Shown piece after piece: positions 38,721-62,370 of a stretch of DNA of 64,000 nucleotides. Both the position numbers and the translations under genes were made by a program. A model generated the notes under the pieces. That model did not search any database, was not told where the DNA came from, and worked only from the letters and a program-made list of their open reading frames with translations. Within the stretch, counting starts at the first letter, position 1. Each line of letters opens with the position of its first letter. This DNA is from Ficedula albicollis. Lineage: Eukaryota; Chordata; Aves; Passeriformes; Muscicapidae. Location of the stretch: NCBI RefSeq assembly GCF_000247815.1, contig NC_021692.1, positions 7,229,691 to 7,293,690 of the forward strand, read 5' to 3'.

Positions 38721-39376
38721 TGCTGCTGGCTCTGCCTCTTCTCCCCAAGATGCTGGGAAGGGTCCTGTGCACGGTGCTGTTCGTGGGAGCCCTCCCATCC
38801 CCAGCTGGAGCATCCCAGGGCCACATCTCCGTCATCTTGCTGGGAGCCACGGGTGATTTGGCCAAGAAGTATTTGTGGCAGGGTCTGTTCCAGCTCTACA
38901 TGGACCAAGTGAGCAGTGGCCACAGCTTCACGTTCCACGGGGCAGCGCTGGCAGCTCAGGAGCCGGGGCAGAGGCTGATGTTTGATGTGCTGAAGAAGCT
39001 GTCCTGTCCCCCTGACGAGCCTCCCAACAGGTGTGCAGTGCTCAAGGACCAGTTCCTGAAGCTGAGCCAGTACCACCAGCTGAAGACTGCTGAGAACTAC
39101 ACAGCCCTGAGCAGAGAGATCGAGAGCCTGCTGCGCCAGGAGGGGCTGAAGGAGGCGGGGAGGATCTTCTACTTCTCAGTGCCGCCGTTTGCCTACACCG
39201 AGATTGCCCAGCACATCAGCAGCAGCTGCCGGCCCCCTGCTGGAGCCTGGCTGCGGGTGGTGCTGGAGAAGCCCTTTGGCCACGACCTGGAGTCAGCCCA
39301 ACAGCTGGCTGCACAGCTGGCTGGATTCTTCAGGGAGGAGGAGATGTACCGGGTGGACCATTACCTGGGCAAGCAG
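38721..39376 (+). CDS. H6PD: H6PD exon 2 (first coding exon): signal peptide and NADP-binding part of the dehydrogenase domain
   Basis: The exon follows the acceptor CTCTAG. The ATG at 38750-38752 is the only in-frame Met ahead of a clear signal peptide, and coding sequence runs 38750-39376 (209 codons, phase 0). H6PD is the ER-lumenal bifunctional hexose-6-phosphate dehydrogenase / 6-phosphogluconolactonase that makes NADPH for 11beta-hydroxysteroid dehydrogenase 1. Residues 1-21 form a hydrophobic signal ending SPAGA. The dinucleotide-binding motif GATGDLAKK is at 32-40, an N-glycosylation sequon NYT at 116-118, EKPFG at 173-177 and the glucose-6-phosphate site RVDHYLGKQ at 201-209, ending exactly at the donor CAG|GTGAGC. 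Here as in the human ER enzyme the last residue of that motif is Q, while cytosolic G6PD has E. The spliced protein is 790 residues, one fewer than human. Confidence 0.97.
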
Positions 39377-40468
39377 GTGAGCAGTGCACAGCCCCTGCCA
39401 GGCTGGGGGCTCAGTGCCCAAGAGACTCTTGGTGGTCAGTTCTGCATCTGGTGAGAGCAGTGTTCTCCTGCCAAATCCCTGCAGAGCCTCTCAGTGTGAT
39501 CCAGAGCCTCTTTGCTCCTGGAATCCTGTCCTGTTCCTCTGTCCTGTGCTGCTGTCCATCCTCTGGGAGGACACAGGAAATGTGGAGACCGAAGCAGGGC
39601 TTCCTCCTGTTGGAGTGAAGAGTGTCCCTTCTGCAGAGCAGGGCTGGGCTGTGGGCTGAGCTCTGTGTGCCTGGAGCAGAGATGCAGAACTCCTCTGGCC
39701 TCCTCCCCAAGGTCAAGGCTTTGGTTTCGCTGAGTAAGCAGCACCTGTCCTCTCACAGCTCCACATCCCATTACACACAGGGCTCTCTGCTTAGCCATGG
39801 CTTCTGGCAGCCCTCCTTCATTTGATATGATAAGGAGCTGATGGGGTGTTAGTTCTGTGGGATGCTTAGGGGGAGGTTTCTTCCTGCCCTGTGCTGCACT
39901 CTGGGCTGGGAGGATTGTCTGCTGCAGGTACAGCTCAGGATGTGCAGCTGCACTGTCCCAGAGGGAATGCCTTCAAGGACACGCCATCCTTGTTCCTCAG
40001 GAATGTGATGCCACACTTCATGTGGCCAGGTTTTACTCAGAAGTTGCATGTCCAGCTGCGAGGAGGGCATCTCCATTAAAAGGGGGGGATTTCTTTTGTT
40101 TTTAGGGGTTTATTTTACCTCCCCAAAAGAGCAGATGGCTTTAGTGGTGCAAGCATCTGAGCTGATGTATTTCAGCACTTTGGAACCGTACATTAGTCGC
40201 AGGATGATCTGACTCAGCCCTTTGTCTTCTGACAAATATAAACTGAGTTCTCTGCAGTTTGTAGTTCAGCCTTTTCTCATGAAACCTCAAAATGCCTCAG
40301 AAGGGCCTGTAATGTCTGCTCTGGACAGTCACTGGTGACCCTACTGTGCATCACTGCAGGCTCTCCTGCTGCTTTTCTCTGCTCTGCTGCTGGATGGGGC
40401 AGTGAGACAGAGGCACTGTGGGAATCTGCTGAGTTTTTATGGAGTCTTTGATTTTTCCCCCTTCCCAG

Positions 40469-40586
40469 GCTGTGGCCCATATCCTGCCTTTTCGGGATCA
40501 GAACCGACAGTTTCTGGACCCAATTTGGAACCGACATCATGTGGAGAGAGTGGAGGTTGTCTTGAAGGAGACTGTGGATGCTAAAG
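40469..40586 (+). CDS. H6PD: H6PD exon 3
   Basis: This exon codes for residues 210-248 and the first base of codon 249. It begins after TTCCCAG and continues the dehydrogenase fold (AVAHILPFRDQNRQFLDPIWNR, then HHVERVEVVLKETVDAK), a segment highly conserved in all G6PD-type enzymes. The donor that keeps the reading frame is AAAG|GTTGGT. A better-looking donor, GTTG|GTGAGG, lies 4 bases downstream but would shift the frame. The intron to exon 4 is 1472 bases and contains a CR1 fragment. Confidence 0.96.
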
Positions 40587-41861
40587 GTTGGTGAGGAGGG
40601 TGTGCAGGGTGTGCAGGGTGAGTGAGTGAGAGCTGGGGTTCTTTAATAATGGGGAGGTGGCCCTTGAGGTGCTGCTGGGACAGAAATAAAAAAGGAACAG
40701 ATGAATGGTGTGTTTCTCCCTGGAAACAGAGAGGGACTCTCCTACAGTTCCTGTGCTGGAGACTCACGCACTTCCAGGTTGCTGTCTCTAAGAAAAAATT
40801 CCATTTGCAATTCATCTGGGAGCAGGGGCAGAACCCCCCACCTTTTTCTGCTGCGGAGCTCTGGGGGCATTGCTGACCTTTCTATCCCAGTTCTTGGTGA
40901 ACAGCACTGGATTTGGAATTGATGCAGTCTAAGGCCACTTCAGCTCAGTGCAGCAGTAGTGTGGTTGCTGTACCAACCCTTTTGTGTTGCTGTCCAGGGA
41001 GGCACCAGGCTCAGCCCTTTGTGCTGTTCTCTGGGAGGTGCTCGTGCCTCTCCTGCCTGCGTGTCTCTGGGTCAGTCTGGGTCTGTCTGCCTTTCCTCCC
41101 TGCCTCTCTGTAGTAGGAAGAGCACTGCAGAGGGCCAGTCCCTGCAGAGGGCCAGTCCCAGCCCAGCATGGCTCCTGCTGAAGGACACGGCTGCACTGCC
41201 TGCCTGCAGTGCTGCAGCATCCCCTCTGCAGTGCTCAGCACAAAGCTCAGGCTGGGCTGCCACCCGCAGCACTGCTGGGCTGCCAGGTGTCCTGGCCTCT
41301 GCACCACCAGGATTGCTTCCCCACCACTTCACCTCTGCCTCCCTCAAGCCACCACAGACTCAGTTAATGCAATTTTATTAAACTCGGGGTGGTAATCTTT
41401 GGTTTGGCAGCCCAGAGCTCACCTGAGCCTGTCTGGGAGAGGGATGCACGGCAGTCAGATTTAGGGAGAACACCCAGCTACTCCCTGTGCCCTTCCCTCT
41501 CTGAAAACTTTGTAATTTGTGATTTGATGTCTTTTTTCCCCCTGTGCAGCTTCAGCTGGCAGCATTGATTTCATTAATGAATGTGCCTTTTGATTAGAGC
41601 AGGGGAGATAAATTATCAGTCAGGAGGGAAAGCCTGTGGTCGTGATGCAGCCTGCTGCTGGTGACACAGCCTTGAGTCACTGCAGGAGTGCTCTGTCCTT
41701 CTCCCACTGATCCCACCTGCATGACAAGCCAGGCAGGGAAAGGGAAGCGTGACTCTGTGCGTGAAATTTTGTCTCCCAAGGGCATGGCTCAGCCAGAGCC
41801 TTCTGAGGACAGGAGATCCATCTAGTGCAAAAAAATGTCTAAAATATTCTGAATTTCACTA

Positions 41862-41940
41862 GGACAGGCTGCCCAAAGCTCTGTCCAACCAGACCTTGAA
41901 CATATCCAGTGCTGACAGGACATGGACAGCTTCCCTGAGC
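41862..41940 (-). mobile_element. CR1 LINE fragment in H6PD intron 3
   Basis: Sequence such as GGACAGGCTGCCCAAAGC, CCAACCAGACCTTGAACA and CAGCTTCCCTGAGC matches the internal part of the CR1 3' region in antisense. It is diverged and truncated at both ends. Confidence 0.75.
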
Positions 41941-42058
41941 TTGATTGCTTTGGGTTACGTGCTGTGTGGGGAGGAGAGGAGCTTGGAGCTTTGCTCAGCC
42001 TGTGGTGCAGAAGGGAGGCAGGTCCCTGAGCAGCATTCTGCCTCCTCGCTGTGCCCAG

Positions 42059-42328
42059 GCCGCACCAGCTTCTACGAGCAGTACGGGGTGATCCGGGACG
42101 TGCTGCAGAACCACCTGACCGAGGCCCTCCTGTTCCTCATCATGGAGCTCCCTGCCAGCGTCAGCAGTGCCCAGGAGGTGCTGCAGCACAAGCTGCAGGC
42201 ACTGCAGTCCCTGTGGGGCCTGGAGAGGAGCAGTGCTGTGCTGGGGCAGTACCAGGCCTACGACAGCCAGGTGCAGGAGGAGCTGCAGGAGGCACCGGGC
42301 TACGTCAGCACCACACCAACCTTTGCAG
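42059..42328 (+). CDS. H6PD: H6PD exon 4
   Basis: This exon supplies two bases of codon 249, residues 250-338 and the first base of codon 339. It begins after GTGCCCAG and reads GRTSFYEQYGVIRDVLQNHL, the conserved core of the dehydrogenase C-terminal domain that shapes the substrate pocket and dimer interface. It ends TTTGCAG|GTGAGG. Both boundaries are phase 1, so the exon joins cleanly to exons 3 and 5. The intron to exon 5 is 668 bases. Confidence 0.96.
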
Positions 42329-42804
42329 GTGAGGCTTTGGGCTGGGCCCTGGCCAGGGGAGCAGTCAGAGCTGAGGAGAGCAGGAGATGTGAGTCCTTGC
42401 AGTAGCAGCTCCATGGCTCTGGAGCTCACTGCTGACTCAGGGATGTGTCCAGGCGTCCTCTGACAGGGTAACTGGGAGCTGGACAAGATGACCCTGTTGT
42501 TGTGTCAGTTAACCCTTGATGCAGGGAATGGGAAGTGTAAGAGCTAAGGCCCATTATTACAAAATGGTCTGCATTGATTTTAGAAGTGGCCTGTAAACTC
42601 CTTTGCTTTTTCATAAAGTTGAGTTGCTCTGTAGCTGAGGGGCAAAACTTCGTACTCTGTGATGAGTGAACCACGAGGCCATCTCTAGCCATGCTGTGAA
42701 CATGAAGAGGATTGTCTAAATGATGTTCATGCTCAGAAACTGGTTTCCTGCGAGATGAAAGGGATAGCTGGGAGAAAGCATAGCAGGGGAGCTGGAGAGA
42801 GGGA

Positions 42805-42855
42805 GAATCACAGAATGGCCTGGGTGGGAAGGGCCTGTAAAAATCATCGAGTTCT
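42805..42855 (-). mobile_element. CR1 LINE 3'-end fragment in H6PD intron 4
   Basis: AATCACAGAATGGCCTGGGT followed by GGGAAGGGCCT and ATCATCGAGTTC is the complement of the CR1 3' end; it is short and diverged. Confidence 0.8.
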
Positions 42856-42996
42856 GGGTAGGCAGTGAAGCTGTGCAAGGGCTGGGTGTGGAGCTGGAGA
42901 CACAGTGGCTGCCAAAGGAGCTGAGGAGGGAGAGGGATGGGCTGGAGATGGCCAGGAGTGCCTGCTCAGGTGTGAGGTGGCTCTGTGTCGTTGCAG

Positions 42997-44354
42997 GGGT
43001 GCTGATCCACAGCGACAGCCCGCGCTGGGAGGGGGTGCCTTTCCTCCTCACCTCCGGGAAGGCTCTGGATGAGCGGGTGGGCTACGCCCGTGTGCTCTTC
43101 AAGAACAGGGCCTACTGCCCTCAGAGTGGCACTCTGAGGGAGGCAGGGCACAGCCAGTGCAAACCCAAGCAGATCATCTTCTACTTTGGGCACGGTGCGC
43201 TCGGCACCCCTGCGGTGCTGGTGAGCAGGAACCTCTTCCAGCCTGCCATGCCCAGAGACAGCTGGAAAGAAGCAGAGGCTCGGTCAGACCTGCACATCTT
43301 TGGACAGCCACTGTCTGATTTCTACATGTACAGCCCAGTGAAAGAGAGAGATGCATATTCTGTCCTCATCTCCAACATCTACCACGGCAGGAAGGATTTC
43401 TTTATCACCACGGAGAACCTGCTGGCCTCCTGGGCCTTCTGGACACCGCTGCTGGACAGCACCTCCCGCCAGCCCCCGCGCCTCTACCCCGGGGGCGTGG
43501 AGAACCAGCAGCTGCTGGACTTTGAGATGGTGGGTGGGGGGCTGGCGTTCACCCTGGCAGAGCCAGCAGAGCTGCTGAGCCCCAGGGGGCAGATGCCAAG
43601 TGATTTCAGGGCCATCCAGTCCAAATTCCGGCAGAGTCCCCTGGTCTCGGCCTGGGCCGAGGAGCTGATTTCCCGGCTGGCGTCGGACATGGAGGAGGCG
43701 GCGGTGAGCAGCGTGGCTCGCTCGGGGCAGTTCCACCTGGCGCTGTCGGGGGGCTCCAGCCCGGTGGGGCTGTTCCAGAGGCTGGCCAGGCACCACTACG
43801 GCTTCCCCTGGCAGCACACCCACGTGTGGCTGGTGGACGAGCGCTGCGTGCCCCTGAGCCACGGCCAGTCCAACTTCCAGGGGCTGCAGCGGCACCTCCT
43901 GCAGCACGTGCGGGTTCCCTACCTCAACATCCACCCCATGCCCGTGCAGCTGAACCAGCGCCTCTGTGTGGAGGAGGACGGCGGCGCCCGGCTCTATGCC
44001 AAGGACATCCAGGCCCTGGTGGCCAACGCCAGCTTCGACCTGGTGCTGCTGGGGGTGGGCACGGACGGGCACACGGCCTCGCTCTTCCCCCGCTCCCAGA
44101 GCGGCCTGGAGGGGGCTCCCGGCGTGGTGCTGACCGAGAGCCCCGTCAAACCTCACCAGAGGATGAGCCTCAGCCTGCCCCTCATCAACAGGGCCAGGCA
44201 GGTGTTCGTGCTGGTTTTGGGCAAGGGCAAGCACGACATCACCACCCTGCTCAGCAGAGTGGGCCGCGAGCCCAGCAAGTGGCCCATCTCAGGGGTCAGC
44301 CCCAGCTCTGGCCAGCTGGTCTGGTACGTGGATTATGAAGCTCTGCTGGGCTGA
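42997..44354 (+). CDS. H6PD: H6PD exon 5: end of dehydrogenase domain plus 6-phosphogluconolactonase domain
   Basis: The last exon codes for the rest of codon 339 and residues 340-790, then TGA at 44352-44354. It holds the end of the dehydrogenase domain (to about residue 545, including GKALDERVGYARVLFK) and the whole lactonase domain fused behind it. Lactonase motifs are LALSGGSSP at 587-594 (phosphate-binding loop), VDERCVPL at 618-625, and VGTDGHTASLFP at 692-703, whose DGH carries the catalytic His. The chain ends VWYVDYEALLG and has no KDEL, as expected: the human enzyme also lacks it and is retained in the ER by its N-terminal region. A sequon NAS is at 682-684. No frameshift or missing key residue was seen, so the gene looks fully functional. 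GC content rises in the lactonase half. Confidence 0.97.
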
Positions 44355-45027
44355 TCCTTCAGTGTCCCTCCTGCCTTGTCTGCGTGGCCTTTACAGCCTG
44401 GATTTTCCTACACGAGGTCCGTGTCCCTCTGTCGCCAGCAGCAGCTTCATCCCTTCACCTCCAGCCTTCTGGGAGATCCATGGCCTGCAGCACCTCTGAC
44501 TTTAGAGCCTGGAGGGAGCTGGGCTCAGTGTCCAGAGCTCAGGAGGAGCCAGGAGCCCAGTGCAGCATTTCTGGCTCTGCTCTGGGTTCTGACTGAGACT
44601 TTGGACAAATGACCTCACCTTGAAGTGCCTCAGTTTTCCTGTCAGGCCTTTGTGCTCATTGGCACATAACTACCTCACAGGCACTACAGGAGACTTGTTC
44701 AATCACCTGCTGCCAAATGCTTTTAAATTTCCTGTAATTCTCAGGCTAAAAGACAGTAATAAGACGTTCAGTGTGGCTGGGCCAGAGTCATCTCAGTGAA
44801 ATGACGGTGGTGTGCCCAGGGGGCTGTAACTGTGTGTGAGCAGCCCCTCCTGCTGGGAGCCAGGCTCTCTGTGGCTGGGAGCACAGACAGCCTCTGCCTT
44901 TTGGGGCAGAAGTGCTGGCACTGATGTGTGAGCTCTCTGCAGCCCTGAGCCTTTCACAGTGCCCAGCAGCAGAGGCTGAGCCTGTGAGCAGGAGTTGGCT
45001 GCATTCATTGAGTGATGGCTGATCAGG

Positions 45028-45160
45028 GGGATGGGGAAGGAGCACAAACTGCTTTTGGGGCTGTTAAAATCAAGACTGGGCAGGAGGACAAACTGCTTTT
45101 TGGGCTGTTCAAATTGGGATGGGGAAGGAGGACAAACTGCTTTTTGGGCTGTTCAAATTG
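45028..45160. repeat. Tandem repeat, about 46-bp unit, three copies, in the H6PD 3' UTR
   Basis: Three units contain ACAAACTGCTTTTTGGGCTG with small differences. They fall inside the inferred 3' UTR. Confidence 0.88.
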
Positions 45161-45487
45161 TGGGGACAGGATGAGGGGAATGGCAGCTGACAGAGCTGCT
45201 GATTGCCAGCAGTGCAGTAATTACTGAGGGAAAAGCTTGGTGCTCAGAGGAATGGTTGGGTTTAGCTGGCAGAGAAATCTTTTCTTTTTAAACAAAAATG
45301 TCCAAAAACTTCATTCCAGTTCTTTTGTATTTGGTGTGAGGGAACAAGTTTTAATGAAAAACTGACCTATGAGAGAGTAACTGTATTGCTTTGAACATAG
45401 TTTATTCCTGTCTTACAGGTGACTGTGGCATTGGAGTTTTCTTACTTTTGCACACTTGCTTGGTAATATGTGGCTGGAACCTCTTGA

Positions 45488-45493
45488 AATAAA
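45488..45493 (+). terminator. H6PD: Polyadenylation signal AATAAA, probable end of H6PD
   Basis: This is the first canonical AATAAA after the H6PD stop codon, 1.13 kb downstream. A second lies near 46238. Confidence 0.55.
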
Positions 45494-45510
45494 CACTGAG
45501 AGGTTTAATT

Positions 45511-46379
45511 GCACTTTTAAATAAGCACATGGGATTTTTCCCAGGGAGCTACTGAAAACAGGGTTTATTTGTGAAGTCTCTGTCTAGTGGGTCACCCCAA
45601 AATTTATCCTAGATTTTATTAAAATCCATTAAAAGTTTCCACATGTTTTCCTTGGTGAATGGAGCTATCTGGGTTGTTTGGGGGATTTTTCAGAAGTGTA
45701 TTTTTTTTTTTCACATAGACAATTCTGTTAAACTCTTTTAATACTTAGCATTTGCTAAATGAAAACCAAATATTTTTGAATATAGAAATTTATGACTGGA
45801 AAGAGAGAGACTGGATGGGAAGAAGGGTTAAATGAGCAACAAATCTAATGAGAGGAATGGTAGCAATCCACTGGGCTGTGGGCCAAGGAAGCAGAGCTAT
45901 TTTTATTTTGTGCAAGTTATTAATAGAAGGTGTGCACCTTCTTGAGAGCTTGTATTAACCTTTCTTTGCAAAGGCAGCTCCATGGAGTAACTTCTTACAG
46001 TCTGTTTCACATAAGTGATTATTGATACCAATTTTTATTATTTTTTTTTAAGTCAAGGGCATTCCTACAATTCAATGGTATGATTATTTATATGTTTTGC
46101 AGAAAACTAACACTGGAAAGAACTCATTTTTCACTTCAACTTTTATAAATCAAATTGTAAAATCTTTTTTTCCCATGAGTAAAATTTTATGATTACTTTC
46201 ATGTTGTTTAATGAATGAAGAATTATATTTATAAAAAAAATAAATAGTTTTTAACAAGAAATGTCTTTTAATTTCTTCTGGAAATGGGTGGCCTTCCCCT
46301 GCTCTTGTGGTTAGTGAAGTTTTTGTTGTGCAAAGTGGCCAGTGTTGCTGCAGTATTAAACATTCACTCTGACTCTTGC
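45511..46379. other. AT-rich intergenic or distal H6PD 3' UTR
   Basis: Markedly more AT-rich than its surroundings, with many T runs. No coding sequence or RNA gene recognised. Confidence 0.4.
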
Positions 46380-46444
46380 TTTTTTTTTTTTTTTTTTTTT
46401 TTCCCCCCCCCCCCCCCCCCCCCCCCCTTTTTTTTTTTTTTTTT
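46380..46444. repeat. Stacked homopolymers T23-C25-T17
   Basis: Three pure blocks abut without any other base. It is a small version of the T-C-T stacks at 51.45-51.55 and 60.82-61.11 kb. Confidence 0.95.
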
Positions 46445-46804
46445 GGTGTCTCATCCAGACAAGGCCAGGACTTTCCAAAACAAGGAGCAGCCAAAGCCCT
46501 TTTAAGGTGAGAAGATGGAATCACCCGGTGCCGTGCAGGGTCCTGGAATGGCCAGGCCTCAGGAGAGTCTCCCTGGTGCACATTTCCTGCCCGAGTTGCA
46601 TTTCCGTGGATACTGTCACCATAGCACGGAGCTGCTTCCCAGCCCGGAGTTTGCAGAGCTGCGTTTGGGTCTCTGAGCCGAGGGTGCAGCTGCGGCGGCT
46701 CGGGGCCGGCAGGGCCCTGTGGGAGCCCTGAATCCACTTCAGCTGATTCCCAAAGGGAAATCCCGCCTGACATCTTCATCCCGTGCTGGGGAGGGGCAGC
46801 ACAG

Positions 46805-47745
46805 CAGCTCCACCCCAGTGCCCGGGGGAGGATTCACCTCCTGGCAGCCCTGAAACCAGGCCTTTTCCTGCAGTCCTGCTCACTCACACGTGCTGCTGCC
46901 CTGGGGGCAGCTCTGCACCCCCAGCCCTGGTTTGCAGGGGACTCCTGGGCATTGCTGTGGGGATGTGGGGCTGCCCAGGGGCCGGACCCTCTGCAGATGT
47001 AGCAGTGCCAGGATCAGTGAATGCCCCCCAAAGGCAGGGGGCAGGGGCACAGCTGGGAAAAGGAGCAAAACTTGCAGTGCCTTAATGCTGTTTAAAGTAA
47101 AATTATCAGTGCTGTGCTCTACTTCTGCTTTGTCCACAGCTGCAGGAGAGCAGAGCTGCAGGGGTGCTGCAGCAGTGCAGAGCTGCAGGGGTGCTGCAGC
47201 ATTGCAGAGCTGGCGGGGTGCTGCAGCAGTGCAGAGGTGCAGGGGTGCTGCAGCAGTGCAGCTCCACCCCAGTGCCCGGGGGAGGATTCACCTCCTGGCA
47301 GCCCTGAAACCAGGCCTTTTCCTGCAGTCCTGCTCACTCACACGTGCTGCTGCCCTGGGGGCAGCTCTGCACCCCCAGCCCTGGTTTGCAGGGGACTCCT
47401 GGGCATTGCTGTGGGGATGTGGGGCTGCCCAGGGGCCGGACCCTCTGCAGATGTAGCAGTGCCAGGATCAGTGAATGCCCCCCAAAGGCAGGGGGCAGGG
47501 GCACAGCTGGGAAAAGGAGCAAAACTTGCAGTGCCTTAATGCTGTTTAAAGTAAAATTATCAGTGCTGTGCTCTACTTCTGCTTTGTCCACAGCTGCAGG
47601 AGAGCAGAGCTGCAGGGGTGCTGCAGCAGTGCAGAGCTGCAGGGGGGCTGCAGCAGTGCAGAGCTGCAGGAGGGCTGCAGCAGTGCAGAGCTGTGCCTGA
47701 GCTGCAGGGGGGCTGCAGCAGTGCAGAGCTGTGCCTCCATCCCTG
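46805..47745. repeat. Tandem duplication, 454-bp period, with internal GCAGAGCTGCAGGGGTGCTG subrepeats
   Basis: The segment starting CTCCACCCCAGTGCCCGGGG at 46809 recurs at 47263 with almost no change. Each copy ends in short subrepeats (about 47139-47260 and 47593-47740) that differ between copies in number and in GGGGTG versus GGGGGG or GGAGGG. Each copy also has a good splice-acceptor-like sequence, CTGCTTTGTCCACAG. Confidence 0.93.
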
Positions 47746-48360
47746 CGGGTTCCTTTGCTCGGCTCCTCTCTGGAGCCCGGAGCCGCTCTGGACGCAGCTC
47801 TGCCAGCAGCAGAGGGTGCTGCTCGCCCGTGCTGCTTTTCCCAGGCTGTGCTGCCGGAGGAGCTTCCAGAGACCAGCCCAGCCCGCAAAGACACGAGGAC
47901 ACGTGAATTAACTGAGCCCTTTTTTCACATGTGCCCCAAGACCATCAGTGATGAGAAATGTCAAGACCGTGCTAATGTCCAATCCCAAAAAACAGTAAGT
48001 GCAGCAGCTTGCAGGGGCATTCATTCCACACTGACTCAGGTGGCAGGCTGCCACCTCCTGAATCACTCACACACTTCCTGCAGCTCCTAGGTGGTCCTTG
48101 GAGGTATCCCATGCAATATGGCTCGCTGGATGTATGACAATCCTCGAGCTTACAGCTTGAGCAGTATTCTTGCAAGCGAGTCTCTGTCTGCAAACACTGA
48201 AAAATTAATTACCTCGAAGCGACACTACCGGGTCAGATTTGTCCAAAGTGTTTTTTGAATGAGGACTGAAGTGAACAGAAAGGTACTTCCCTGGTTTATT
48301 TCCCTAAACAAATGAGTCTTTAAAAAGCAAAGAGACATTCCCCGGAGTGGTTGAAACAAA
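47746..48360. other. Spacer before the 48.4 kb CpG island, no gene recognised
   Basis: Unique sequence with no recognised gene. Confidence 0.4.
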
Positions 48361-48548
48361 TCACAGAATCAGTTAGATTGGAAAAGACCTCTGAGATCAC
48401 CGAGTCCGTTCTGTGACACAACACCACCACCATGGAGCATGGCACAAAGTGCCAGGGCTGGCATCCCTGAAACACCTCCGGGCACGGAGACTCCGCACCG
48501 CCCGGGCAGCCCCTTCCAGCGTCCGATCCCCTTTCTGCAAGAAATGCG
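48361..48548 (-). mobile_element. CR1 LINE 3'-region fragment merging into a CpG island
   Basis: It begins TCACAGAATCAGTTAGATTG and follows the CR1 antisense order: GGAAAAGACCTCTGAGATCA, CAACACCACCACCATG, AAAGTGCC, CACCTCCGGGCACGGAGACTC, GGGCAGCCCCTTCCAG, TTTCTGCAAGAAAT. The right part has many T-to-C and A-to-G differences that create CpGs not expected in an old methylated CR1. Confidence 0.8.
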
Positions 48549-48640
48549 GAACCGCGCGGATGCGCGCACGCCGAGGATGCGACCCACGAGCGAGAGCGCG
48601 GAGATCCCCAGCGCCACGCGGGACTCGCCGCTGCTCGCAG

Positions 48641-50727
<2,087 letters not shown>

Positions 50728-50854
50728 CTCCAGGCCCGGCTGCGGGGCCGAGCGATGCCCGGTGCGGATCGCTGCGGCTGGGGGCTCTCTGTCCGGGTCC
50801 GCGTTACCGGGGGTCGCTGCGGCTCTTTAGGGCATTGGGGCTGTTTGCTCGGGT

Positions 50855-51122
50855 CCGTGGTTGCCGGGGTCTCTCCGGCTCTATTCGGGTCCGTGGTTGC
50901 CGGGGGTCCCTCCGGCTCTATTCGGGTCCGTGGTTCCCGGGGGTCTCTCCGGCTCTATTCGGGTCCGTGGTTGCCGGGGGTCCCTCCGGCTCTATTCGGG
51001 TCCGTGGTTCCCGGGGGTCTCTCCGGCTCTATTCGGGTCCGTGGTTGCCGGGGGTCCCTCCGGCTCTATTCGGGTCCGTGGTTCCCGGGGGTCTCTCCGG
51101 CTCTATTCGGGTCCGTGGTTGC
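50855..51122. repeat. Minisatellite, 37-bp unit, alternating 74-bp dimer, about seven copies
   Basis: Units share CTCCGGCTCTATTCGGGTCC. Alternate copies read GTGGTTGCCGGGGGTCCC and GTGGTTCCCGGGGGTCTC, giving a two-unit higher-order pattern. Each copy is CpG-rich and lies directly after the CpG-island C tract. Confidence 0.93.
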
Positions 51123-51450
51123 CGCCGTGGGCTCCGCAGCGCACCTTACAAGGTCTGGCTGCCGTGTCTCTGTCCTTACTACATAAACCTCTGCCAATAC
51201 AACGGGGACTTACATAATCCTCTATCTGGAGAGCCCGGGCTGTTGTTAAAAGGTCAGCCCTGCTGCAGCCTCCTGCTGGACTGTGCCGTGTTTTGTCCTT
51301 ATTCCCCGGCTGAAGTGAGCAGCCGGGGTGCCTGCTGGCTGCTGGTGGCCATGCCCGATTCAAAAACTGTGAACTGTCTGAGCCGTGCCTCAAGATAAGG
51401 AAGTTTACAAAATGATCGTAAAAATGGGAGTTGCTCTTGGAGAAAGATCA

Positions 51451-51470
51451 CTTTTTTTTTTTTTTTTTTT

Positions 51471-51533
<63 letters not shown>

Positions 51534-51554
51534 TTTTTTTTTTTTTTTTTTTTT
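51451..51554. repeat. Stacked homopolymers T20-C62-T21
   Basis: T at 51452-51471, C at 51472-51533, T at 51534-51554, with no other base. Confidence 0.93.
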
Positions 51555-61112
<9,558 letters not shown>

Positions 61113-61329
61113 GTGCTACAAGACTAAAATTAACAGCCCTTTGATGCAGGGGAAGAAACTGTATTTCAAAGCAAAGTGCCTAGTTAACTTTGATAATAAA
61201 ACTGCTGGTTTTATCTTGGAGGTAAATCCATGTTCCTTGGAAACAAATCTGAGGGTGGGAAGCACCTGAGCCCTGCTTGCTCTGAGTGAAAGTACAGATC
61301 CTCCTTACCTGGGAGCATCAGGGGCTTCT

Positions 61330-62370
<1,041 letters not shown>

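Larger units (their letters stand above)
44355..45510 (+). other. H6PD: H6PD 3' UTR (inferred)
   Basis: Noncoding sequence follows the stop codon as far as the first good polyadenylation signal. It contains a roughly 46-bp tandem repeat. The human H6PD 3' UTR is very long, so transcripts may extend beyond this point. Confidence 0.6.
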
